Shown here piece after piece: positions 6,456 through 12,858 of a stretch of 14,016 bases of DNA. The position numbers were made by a program, and so were the translations under genes. This DNA is from CAZDRB01 sp964507925 (GTDB lineage: Bacteria; Patescibacteriota; Microgenomatia; UBA1400; UBA12108): the NCBI GenBank assembly GCA_964507925.1, contig CAZDRB010000016.1:1-14016 (forward strand). The letters are read 5' to 3'. The notes beneath the pieces are model-generated. The model had not been told where the DNA came from. It ran no database searches and was given only the letters and a program-made list of their open reading frames with translations. Position 1 is the stretch's first letter, and the number at the start of each line of letters is the position of its first letter.

Positions 6456-7034
6456 GTGGAGCGAGCACGAGAACTTTTGAGTGAGTACGGGTTGTTTATT
6501 CTACTTGGCGGCGTCGGTGCATTTATCCTTCTGTACGGTCTTTGGAGCGTGATGATGCCGACTCCGGCGGTGGTTGAGATCGTGAAGGGTCAGGAAAGTC
6601 AGGTGTATGGAGAACTGGTTGTAGATGTCGCCGGGCAGGTAGAGAAGCCCGGGGTGTACAAGCTACCGAGCGGGTCAAGGATCGGGGACGCGATCGTTCT
6701 GGCTGGTGGGTTGTCAGCAGATGCAGACAGGGAGTGGGTCTCCAAAACTCTGAATATGGCACAGGAAGTCAAGGATGGAGAGAAGGTATATATTCCGGGA
6801 CAATCGGACAACCCGGTTAGTCAGAGTGGTGGAGGATCGGCAACACAGAGTGGGCTCGTGAACATAAATACCGCGAGTGCGAGTGAGTTAGATAATTTAG
6901 AGGGGATAGGCGAGGTGAGGGCGCAGGCAATAATTGCCAATCGGCCGTACGCGAGCACTGGGGAGATAGTTGAGAAAGCGAAGGTCCCGCAGTCGGTGTA
7001 TGACAAAATTAAAGATCGCCTTAGTGTTTATTAG
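6456..7034 (+). CDS. comEA: ComEA competence protein (membrane-anchored DNA receptor)
   Basis: ComEA binds incoming double-stranded DNA outside the membrane and passes it to the ComEC channel. The 192-aa protein has the full layout: a transmembrane helix at about 12-34, an SLBB domain at 53-113 (VDVAGQVEKPGVYKLPSGSRIGDAIVLAGG ... KVYIPG), a Ser/Gly/Gln linker at 118-133, and a helix-hairpin-helix DNA-binding domain from NINTAS at 136 through LEGIGEVRAQAII (148-160) to the end. The length is close to the B. subtilis protein. The GTG start is fixed by the promoter 6 nt upstream. The 3' end overlaps comEC by 35 nt, indicating one operon with coupled translation. Confidence 0.93.
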   Translation: MERARELLSEYGLFILLGGVGAFILLYGLWSVMMPTPAVVEIVKGQESQVYGELVVDVAGQVEKPGVYKLPSGSRIGDAIVLAGGLSADADREWVSKTLNMAQEVKDGEKVYIPGQSDNPVSQSGGGSATQSGLVNINTASASELDNLEGIGEVRAQAIIANRPYASTGEIVEKAKVPQSVYDKIKDRLSVY

Positions 7035-8154
7035 CCTGTATGGCCTGAGATATTTGAGTATTCCGTCGCCACTTCCAGAGAGTTGGACACCGGAATCAAA
7101 GATCAGATTTACCGCAACGATTACAGAGCAACCAGAATATAGTGACTCAAAAACGATCATCCGCCAGGGGATGTGGTATCTCTCAATTCCCGGTTATGCG
7201 GAGATTATACCTGGAAGCAGAATTGCCTTTGTTGGCAAAATAGAGCCAAAACTGCTAGGGGGAAAGGTGGTAAGAATTATAATGATGGATCCGATATTTG
7301 AGGTGGTGCTGACTAAAAAAGAAAATCACCTGAGTATTCCAGAGAAAGTTGTGATAGGTATCCAAAAGTTTCGCCTGGAACTGGTTGCGATACTGGAAAA
7401 AACCTTGCCCGAGCCGATGTCTAGCCTCTCTGCGGGAATACTCCTTGGGGTGAGAGCTCAGATGCCGAGAGAATTTTATGACGCCTTGGTGTCTACTGGT
7501 ACCTTGCATGTCGTCGCCGCGAGTGGATTTAACGTCATGATTGTTGCCACTATCCTCATGAGTTTGTTTGGCCGGGTATTGTCGCGAGGCAAGGCGATAG
7601 GAGCGGGAGTAGCGGGGATCCTCTTTTATGTAGTACTGTCCGGCGCCTCGGCCTCGGTTGTACGAGCCGGAATCATGGGGAGCTTGACTCTGACCGCCTA
7701 TTACTTTGGGCGGGAGGCTCAGGCGAGGAGGCTGCTATGGGTGACCTCAGGCATCATGTTGCTTGTCTCACCACTTATGATCTTTGATATTGGCTTTCAG
7801 CTCTCGGTTGTGGCGACGGCGGGGATACTCTATATAGGGCCGATGTTTAGTAATTTAGCTATTAGTAATATAGGAATTAGGAAGAGCAAGATACTCAAGG
7901 ATTATTTGTATCCGACGCTCTCGGCGAGTGCGGCAACGGCGCCCATTATCTTGTTTCACTTTGGGCGAGTGTCGTGGATCTCACCACTTGTAAATGTGTT
8001 GATCTTGCCGGTTGTGCCTCTCATTATGCTACTCTCGGCGATTCAGGTAGGAATCGGGATGCTGAGCTTGGATGCGGCGCAGATTGTTGCTTGGATTAAT
8101 TACCTTCCTCTTTGGTGGATAGTCCGAGTCGTTCTGTTAGCAGATCTCTCTTAG
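7000..8154 (+). CDS. comEC: ComEC/Rec2 channel protein without the metallo-beta-lactamase domain
   Basis: ComEC forms the inner-membrane channel for single-stranded DNA during transformation. From ATG 7000 the protein is 384 aa: an N-terminal helix, an OB-like domain at about 33-105, then the multi-helix competence domain. Recognisable motifs are GTLHVVAASGFNV (167-179), SVVRAGIM (219-226), FQLSVVATAGI (266-276) and the PLVNVLILPVVPL helix near the end. Most ComEC proteins continue into a metallo-beta-lactamase domain; here the frame stops and that domain is a separate gene at 10024. An upstream start at 6970 is possible but would add only basic residues. The last 59 nt overlap the 3' end of the converging gene. 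Confidence 0.9.
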   Translation: MTKLKIALVFISLYGLRYLSIPSPLPESWTPESKIRFTATITEQPEYSDSKTIIRQGMWYLSIPGYAEIIPGSRIAFVGKIEPKLLGGKVVRIIMMDPIFEVVLTKKENHLSIPEKVVIGIQKFRLELVAILEKTLPEPMSSLSAGILLGVRAQMPREFYDALVSTGTLHVVAASGFNVMIVATILMSLFGRVLSRGKAIGAGVAGILFYVVLSGASASVVRAGIMGSLTLTAYYFGREAQARRLLWVTSGIMLLVSPLMIFDIGFQLSVVATAGILYIGPMFSNLAISNIGIRKSKILKDYLYPTLSASAATAPIILFHFGRVSWISPLVNVLILPVVPLIMLLSAIQVGIGMLSLDAAQIVAWINYLPLWWIVRVVLLADLS

Positions 8155-9997
8155 ATTCTAGAAAATTGATATATACACCACGTAAGGCGCTAATTCCGCT
8201 TACGAGAACGGCCAGGGAGCCCCTATCACCCAATGATGTGGCAATTGTTTCTTTGTGATCTATGTCGTTAGTGAAAGGCGGAACCTTGGTACTATCTGAG
8301 GTGTAGTAGCAGATTACAGGAATAATTCCAATTTCTTCACATGCTTTTTGAAGATGGGCAGACTCCATGTCAAGGAGAATGCGAATCTTTTTTGGATTTA
8401 CTGGATTGCCTTGATCATCCTCGATTTGTATCTTTCCAGAGAGAATTTGATCCCTAACCACTTTAATGTCTTCTAGAGTTTGAAGGAGCACGCCGTTGAC
8501 CTGGAGAATAATCTCGCTTTCATCAGCCGTTTTGATGATCATGACATCTTGGCTTCTAAGTTGGTTAAAGAACCACTCAACCGGCATGCCTGGGTGGTTT
8601 TGAGTGGATTCTTCAGGTATAACTATTCGTCCAACACGCGTTCCGCTCATGACCCCCTCTCCGAGGTCATCAAGGGTGGCCCCGACCTTGCCAAAGAAAC
8701 CGATATTTTTGATACCGAGCACCTCATTAAGCGACTTGACTAGGGAGTGGGTATTGTCGCCAAGAGGGTAGGAAAAGTTGAGGAAACGGAAGTTTCTTTG
8801 ACTAAGAGAAACAAATAAATCCTTGACTGAGTTGTCAGGTATGTTATCGATTATTTGTCTATCTAGCTTGCCAAACTCGATAATTGAGACTTGGTCGGCG
8901 AGCGGAGAATCACTCTCTCTGAGAAGTTGGGTTTGAATAGCACGATAGAGACTTTCTATCTGATCTTTGATTTTGAGGTAGCGCTCATTGTCACCGTTGT
9001 AGCGATTAAGAAATTGGATATAACCAAAGCGCTTGACCATTTCTTGCTGAGTTGCAATTAGTAGCTCTGGCTTGATTGTGCCGTTAAGCTGTGTGAGAGG
9101 ATCTTTTACGTTAGGATCATTTTTGAGCCGATCAAGATCTGCTTGGGTTAATAATCCAGTTGCGGCGGTGAGAACATAAGTAAAGTCGTTTCCAAGAACT
9201 GCTGCGTCTACGCTAATTTCAAGACCTGAGAGCTTTTCTTGGATCTTGAGAGCTGTGGAGTAGGAGGCAGTATCCTTGAGTTCTGGGACTTCATCAAGAG
9301 GGCTGAGAGATAAATCTCCCCGAGTTAGACTAAGACCTGGCATTTTTGCCCATTCCCTAACGTCTGCTTTGGAGTATTTTTTCTCTTTATTGAAGCCATT
9401 AAACTGGTCAAGATATGGAGTGCGGACAATTTTTTGATGATTTTCTTTCTCGATGGTGTAGCTTCTTAGAATACTGCCTTTGATTCTATGTCTGGCAAGT
9501 TCAACTGTTGAGATCAGACTCATCAGCTCAAGAATATCAGTTGGTGTTTCTTGGTTGTCGGTTCGTCGGATTAGAAATGTGAGATGCTTTTTGCCTTCTT
9601 CGTCAGTTTTGGCTATGTAGTGGCGACCTCGACTACTGGCACGCTTAATGTTTGGTAGTTTGTAAAAACTATCATGATCATCAGTAAAATGGACTTCGGC
9701 CTTATCCAAGTAATCGAAATCTTCGGGATTGATAAGGCGGGAGACTGCATAGGAAAACTCAGCGGCTACATCTAGATTGCGGTGCTTAGGTCGAAATTTT
9801 TTGTTCTCTTTAAGTGAGTGTTCTAGACCTTCGTTGTCGCACAGCAGGAGGGTGTTAGGGTAGCGGGAAAATACGTCTAGAAGCTCTTGATGTCCGATGG
9901 TCTGACCCTCTCTAACTTTCTGAACCATGTCTCGATAACTCGCCTCGAGCCTGGTAGTCCTGGTTTCTTGGGGGGCGCTTCTGACTTTTTCGGCCAT
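8096..9997 (-). CDS. 633-aa protein with C-terminal nucleoside-phosphorylase-like domain
   Basis: The first 400 or so residues match nothing I know; they are soluble, charged, with helical stretches. From about residue 408 the pattern resembles the phosphorylase superfamily (PNP/UDP/MTA nucleosidases): GIKNIGFFGKVGA (428-440), VGRIVIPE (455-462), DMESAHL (543-549) and GIIPVICYYTSDS (557-569). In that family the Met-Glu of the DMES-type motif binds ribose and the Asp of the ISD-type motif binds the base; E545 and D568 are in those places. The enzyme class is therefore plausible, the substrate unknown. The gene lies reverse-strand between the two halves of comEC and overlaps the channel gene by 59 nt. 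A TATAAT lies 10 nt before the ATG. Confidence 0.75.
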   Translation of the reverse strand: MAEKVRSAPQETRTTRLEASYRDMVQKVREGQTIGHQELLDVFSRYPNTLLLCDNEGLEHSLKENKKFRPKHRNLDVAAEFSYAVSRLINPEDFDYLDKAEVHFTDDHDSFYKLPNIKRASSRGRHYIAKTDEEGKKHLTFLIRRTDNQETPTDILELMSLISTVELARHRIKGSILRSYTIEKENHQKIVRTPYLDQFNGFNKEKKYSKADVREWAKMPGLSLTRGDLSLSPLDEVPELKDTASYSTALKIQEKLSGLEISVDAAVLGNDFTYVLTAATGLLTQADLDRLKNDPNVKDPLTQLNGTIKPELLIATQQEMVKRFGYIQFLNRYNGDNERYLKIKDQIESLYRAIQTQLLRESDSPLADQVSIIEFGKLDRQIIDNIPDNSVKDLFVSLSQRNFRFLNFSYPLGDNTHSLVKSLNEVLGIKNIGFFGKVGATLDDLGEGVMSGTRVGRIVIPEESTQNHPGMPVEWFFNQLRSQDVMIIKTADESEIILQVNGVLLQTLEDIKVVRDQILSGKIQIEDDQGNPVNPKKIRILLDMESAHLQKACEEIGIIPVICYYTSDSTKVPPFTNDIDHKETIATSLGDRGSLAVLVSGISALRGVYINFLESKRDLLTERLGLSTKEEGN

Positions 9998-10007
9998 ATA
10001 GCCCGCT

Positions 10008-10017
10008 ATTATATAGT
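10008..10017. promoter_or_regulatory. Overlapping divergent -10 boxes
   Basis: The minus strand reads TATAAT (10013-10008), 10 nt before ATG 9997. The plus strand reads TATAGT (10012-10017), 6 nt before GTG 10024. The hexamers share two base pairs, so polymerase could initiate one way or the other but not both at once. Neither has a clear -35. Confidence 0.55.
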
Positions 10018-10023
10018 ATAAGA

Positions 10024-10911
10024 GTGAGAAAAATCTTGGTTTTTACTCTACTTTTATGTATTTTGGTGGTAGTTCAAGATCCAAGGGATAGAGCGAGAAT
10101 GATTGTCTGTGATGTGGGGCAAGGGGACGCGATCCTAGTCATCAAGGCTCAGCTCCAGGTGTTAATCGACGGAGGGCCGAGTAGCGAAAAAATTCTCTCC
10201 TGCCTGGAGAAGTACGTGCCATTTTGGGACCGGCAGATTGAGCTCATAGTACTGACCAATACCGACTTTGACCATTTGAACGGTTTGAGCGCGGTAATAG
10301 ATAGATACCAAGTGATGCAGTTTGTAACATCGGATGGGGTCAAAAGTAGCGACGCTCTAGACAAGTTAAGTCAGAGGATTGAGGACGAGCGAATACCCGT
10401 TGAGCTAGTTGAACAGGGTGATTTGATCTATGTGCGAGGGGGCGAGAGTGACCATGAACTTGAGTTTCGTGTGCTATGGCCACCTGAGGCAATCGAGGAA
10501 AATGTGTTGGTGTTTAGCGGTCTCGCCGATCAAGCTAAACGCGAGCAGATACTGGGGGCGAGTGCTAAGCGGGGCGACCTAAACGAAAGGAGCGTGGTTC
10601 TCCTTTTACTAGAGGCTGAGACCAAATCTCTCTTGACTGGAGACATTGGTTTCCAGACAGAGCAAGCGCTCATAGAGCAGGGTCTAGTCGGCGACATAGA
10701 CATACTCAAAGTGGGTCACCATGGATCAAAGTATGCAAGCGGGGAGGATTTTTTGTCTAAGCTAACCCCAGAAATCGCGATAATCTCGGCCGGCAAGAAC
10801 AACTCGTATGGTCACCCGACCGAAGAGGCCATAAAAAGGATTAGAGAGCTAGGTGCGACAATTAAGCGAACCGACATCGATGGGAGCGCGGTGATTGAGC
10901 TCGGAGAGTGA
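10024..10911 (+). CDS. ComEC-type metallo-beta-lactamase domain as a separate protein
   Basis: This 295-aa protein corresponds to the C-terminal domain of ComEC. It has one N-terminal hydrophobic helix (residues 4-17) that should anchor it facing outward. Then come CDVGQGDAILV (29-39), LIDGGP, LTNTDFDHLNGL (77-88), LLTGDIG (203-209), VGHHGSKYAS (230-239) and SYGHPT (261-266). In ComEC this domain is thought to degrade the non-imported DNA strand. The usual first metal ligand (H in HxDxDH) is N79 here, while D83, H84, D207, H232/H233 and H264 are kept. It may act with the channel protein encoded upstream, or be a paralogous hydrolase. A -10 box lies 6 nt before the GTG; no Shine-Dalgarno. Confidence 0.85.
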   Translation: MRKILVFTLLLCILVVVQDPRDRARMIVCDVGQGDAILVIKAQLQVLIDGGPSSEKILSCLEKYVPFWDRQIELIVLTNTDFDHLNGLSAVIDRYQVMQFVTSDGVKSSDALDKLSQRIEDERIPVELVEQGDLIYVRGGESDHELEFRVLWPPEAIEENVLVFSGLADQAKREQILGASAKRGDLNERSVVLLLLEAETKSLLTGDIGFQTEQALIEQGLVGDIDILKVGHHGSKYASGEDFLSKLTPEIAIISAGKNNSYGHPTEEAIKRIRELGATIKRTDIDGSAVIELGE

Positions 10912-11224
10912 ATACTGGCAATATGGCAGTTAATACTGCTAGCAAGTCAGATATTTTGGTGATAGCCAAATGCGAAACGAGCTGCTTGACATTTATATAG
11001 TTAATTTGAGAAAAATATTAAAATATATAAGACAAAATCTGAGAGACAAATTTGTTAAAGTTATGGATTAATATTTTATCGAAAATTTTACTAGGTATCG
11101 GGATATTATATCTTGAATAAATGATTAAATATTTTGTGCAATAAATTTATATTTAGATAGTATCGTGAATATAAAATTTAATTTATCTACATTATTATGA
11201 GATAATTTATTACAAAATAATTAC
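10912..11224. other. AT-rich non-coding spacer
   Basis: About 310 nt without a credible gene. A counted stretch, 11041-11220, is about 18 percent G+C, far below the flanks. It begins with a small hairpin, GCAGT-TAAT-ACTGC at 10926-10939, after the metallo-beta-lactamase gene; without a T-run it is at best a weak terminator. An imperfect inverted repeat (11142-11153 with 11168-11180) encloses the palindrome GATAGTATC. Both neighbouring genes end here. Confidence 0.7.
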
Positions 11225-11278
11225 ATGAAAAATTCTGAAGAGAATAGAGGTTGGCTAGAGGAAGCTAGAAAGTATTAG
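11225..11278 (+). other. 17-codon open frame, possible gene remnant
   Basis: ATG 11225 to TAG 11278 encodes MKNSEENRGWLEEARKY. The peptide reads like the first turn of a helical protein; similar WLEEA starts occur in HEPN-domain proteins, but this is too short to assign. It overlaps the end of the converging arginine-deiminase gene by 4 nt. No Shine-Dalgarno. It may be a decayed 5' end of a lost gene or chance. Confidence 0.2.
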
Positions 11279-12525
11279 CGGGACTGTCTGAATTCTTGAG
11301 AGGCGCAGTGGGCAGCGCCGTAGAGCTTGGTGATTTCTGCGATGTGCATAGGGACTATCTTTGAATGTTTCTTGATAAAGTCAGTCACGTTGGGGGAGTC
11401 GGCGCGACTGACAAAGACTGTTGTTTTACCGTTTCCAGTCCCATGAACCAGGACGTTTGGGGCGTATTTGAGCTGTTCTTCTCTGGTCATGTCATAAACG
11501 TGATCAAAATTACTATTAATCCAGTCATAAAAGCTACAAATATTAATTTTTTGGAGTCGGCCGTCTTTCATCCTTAATTCTGAGAGTGTGCGAGCCCTAG
11601 TAATTTCCCCACAATGAATGGCAGCCGATTTTGCTACCTGTTGAAACCAGGTGTCAAGGTGCATTTGATCTTGTGTGCCTGTTTTTGGCCCAGAAATAAC
11701 CAGTGGAACAACCCCCTTGTCCCAAGCATCCTGGTGCAGTTTGTACCAGGCCGCAACTCCTTGAGGAGAAGTCCTTTCTGCTTGGCCGATAAGAGCGTAT
11801 AGCAGTCCGCCTAGCTCTACAGGAAGGATGTCCCCACCTTCTAGAGTTGCTTTCTCATCGTGAGTTGGGAGAGGTTTAAACTCGATACCGAGCTTTTTAA
11901 GGGCAATTTCGGCTAGTGCTACCTCGGGACGACGAATGGGCCAGCGCATGCGGTTAGTACCCAATAACTCTCCGGTTACATGCATGTTGTCGCGAGAAAA
12001 TAGAAGATTGCCAATAGGCGGTAGTTTGTCTGACTGATCCAGTTCTCGGCCGTCAAGATCGATAAGCCTAGTCAAGACAGCGTTAAGAGCAAATGCAGCC
12101 AGAGACCCCATAGAGTCTATGTCACTTTCAAGGATTTCATCCATCTCGTCCATAGTTCGCTCAAAACTATCTGGAGAGGCAACTGATTCAGTTTTTTGAA
12201 TATTAATTGATCTACTGTGAATTGCTCTAAGGAGCTTGTCTTTTGTTGTGTAGATTTTGTTGATTGGCTCTAGCGCTTGACCCAGAACTACTGCAAGATC
12301 GATGACAGAGATTCCTTCATTTGAAAGAGTTTCTCTGAGAAAATAGTGATCCCTTCTGGCTGTAACAATTGAGGTATTGTTCGGAGCAGTTGTTTCAAAG
12401 AGAGATTTTTCTGGCGGTAGGAGCAGTGCTTGAGAAGCAGGAATTCCTGGATTGCAGACCAAGACATGTTCTATCGGATCAAGGGGAGAGTAGTTAGCTG
12501 GCTTGATTTGTTCTCCTGGTTTCAT
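11275..12525 (-). CDS. Arginine deiminase-like protein (pentein/amidinotransferase fold)
   Basis: Arginine deiminase hydrolyses arginine to citrulline and ammonia, the first step of the ADI energy pathway. The 416-aa length matches the family. The catalytic set is present in order: NLLFSRD with D179, LEGGD with E229, MHLDTWF with H289 and D291, and the nucleophile C407 in YGAAHCASQEFRQSR. These align with D166, E224, H278, D280 and C406 of the Pseudomonas enzyme. The residue before the Cys is His, where classic ADIs have Arg, so substrate range is not certain. No arcB or arcC gene is in the window. A TTG at 12555 would extend the frame by 10 residues; ATG 12525 is preferred because a TATACT box lies 5 nt upstream. 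Confidence 0.8.
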   Translation of the reverse strand: MKPGEQIKPANYSPLDPIEHVLVCNPGIPASQALLLPPEKSLFETTAPNNTSIVTARRDHYFLRETLSNEGISVIDLAVVLGQALEPINKIYTTKDKLLRAIHSRSINIQKTESVASPDSFERTMDEMDEILESDIDSMGSLAAFALNAVLTRLIDLDGRELDQSDKLPPIGNLLFSRDNMHVTGELLGTNRMRWPIRRPEVALAEIALKKLGIEFKPLPTHDEKATLEGGDILPVELGGLLYALIGQAERTSPQGVAAWYKLHQDAWDKGVVPLVISGPKTGTQDQMHLDTWFQQVAKSAAIHCGEITRARTLSELRMKDGRLQKINICSFYDWINSNFDHVYDMTREEQLKYAPNVLVHGTGNGKTTVFVSRADSPNVTDFIKKHSKIVPMHIAEITKLYGAAHCASQEFRQSR

Positions 12526-12530
12526 ACGTG

Positions 12531-12536
12531 AGTATA
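12531..12536 (-). promoter_or_regulatory. -10 box of the arginine deiminase-like gene
   Basis: The minus strand reads TATACT, 5 nt before ATG 12525. A TTGACT lies 14 bp further upstream, a short spacer for a -35. There is no Shine-Dalgarno. The promoter is back to back with the T-box promoter at 12570-12598. Confidence 0.55.
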
Positions 12537-12569
12537 ATTGTAGTATATAAGTCAAGTAAATGGGTAAAT

Positions 12570-12598
12570 TTGACAGCTTTTTGTTATTTGCTTATAAT
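12570..12598 (+). promoter_or_regulatory. Consensus promoter of the T-box operon
   Basis: A perfect TTGACA (12570-12575), exactly 17 bp, and a perfect TATAAT (12593-12598). Transcription would start near 12604-12605. This is the strongest promoter in the window and the only one followed by a long leader. Confidence 0.85.
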
Positions 12599-12604
12599 TC
12601 GGGA

Positions 12605-12816
12605 ATACTTAAAAAGTGAATGAGTGAAAAGCGTCAGCGTCGCGAGCTGACAATGCTCCCCGCAAAAATGTGGGGCGGTCGCAACCGTAATCTTGCTAGA
12701 CTCATGTTGGTGAGTCGAAGAGTTCTTCCTCGCGAGAGGTAGAAAAAGAAGGGTGGTACGTCCGGAAGGGCCCCTTTTGTTTTCCAGTAAAACTGGGTAA
12801 CAAGAGGGGCTTTTTT
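12605..12816 (+). promoter_or_regulatory. T-box-like riboswitch leader
   Basis: T-box leaders bind uncharged tRNA and let transcription continue when an amino acid is scarce. The core is AGGGTGGTAC at 12750-12759. The antiterminator folds as AAGGG (12749-12753) with CCCTT (12772-12776), a bulge UGGUAC whose UGGU can pair with a tRNA ACCA end, and GUCC-GGAA-GGGC (12760-12771) capped by a GNRA loop. This competes with the terminator at 12770-12816. Upstream are five hairpins: 12633-12651, 12658-12675, 12676-12687, 12699-12716 and 12728-12739. ATGAGT (12620-12625) can instead pair with ACTCAT (12700-12705), giving a long-range closing stem. I could not place a canonical specifier loop, so the amino acid is not assigned. 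A 40-codon frame (12620-12742) also runs through it. Confidence 0.78.
12770..12816 (+). terminator. Regulated intrinsic terminator of the T-box leader
   Basis: GCCCCTTTTGTT (12770-12781) pairs over 12 bp, with one G-U, with AACAAGAGGGGC (12799-12810). Inside it CCAGT-AAA-ACTGG (12784-12796) extends the stem beyond a small internal loop. Six T follow (12811-12816). Its 5' arm supplies the CCCTT used by the antiterminator, so the two folds exclude each other. Confidence 0.88.
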
Positions 12817-12848
12817 GTTAATAATATTAAATATAAAAATAAAATAAA

Positions 12849-12854
12849 AAGGAG
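12849..12854 (+). promoter_or_regulatory. Shine-Dalgarno of the GNAT gene
   Basis: AAGGAG, 4 nt before ATG 12859, in an A-rich stretch with little structure. It is the one strong ribosome binding site in the window and fixes this start. Confidence 0.8.
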
Positions 12855-12858
12855 AGCT

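Noticed and set aside
10986..11014. TTGACA at 10986-10991 as a promoter
   Set aside because: No -10 at 16-18 bp spacing and no gene downstream on that strand.
11183..11191. TTATCTACA as a DnaA box, and the AT-rich region as an origin
   Set aside because: One mismatch to the consensus, a single site, and no dnaA or dnaN nearby.
12526..12555. TTG start at 12555 for the arginine deiminase-like gene
   Set aside because: It would place the start upstream of the -10 box; ATG 12525 matches the leaderless pattern and the family length.
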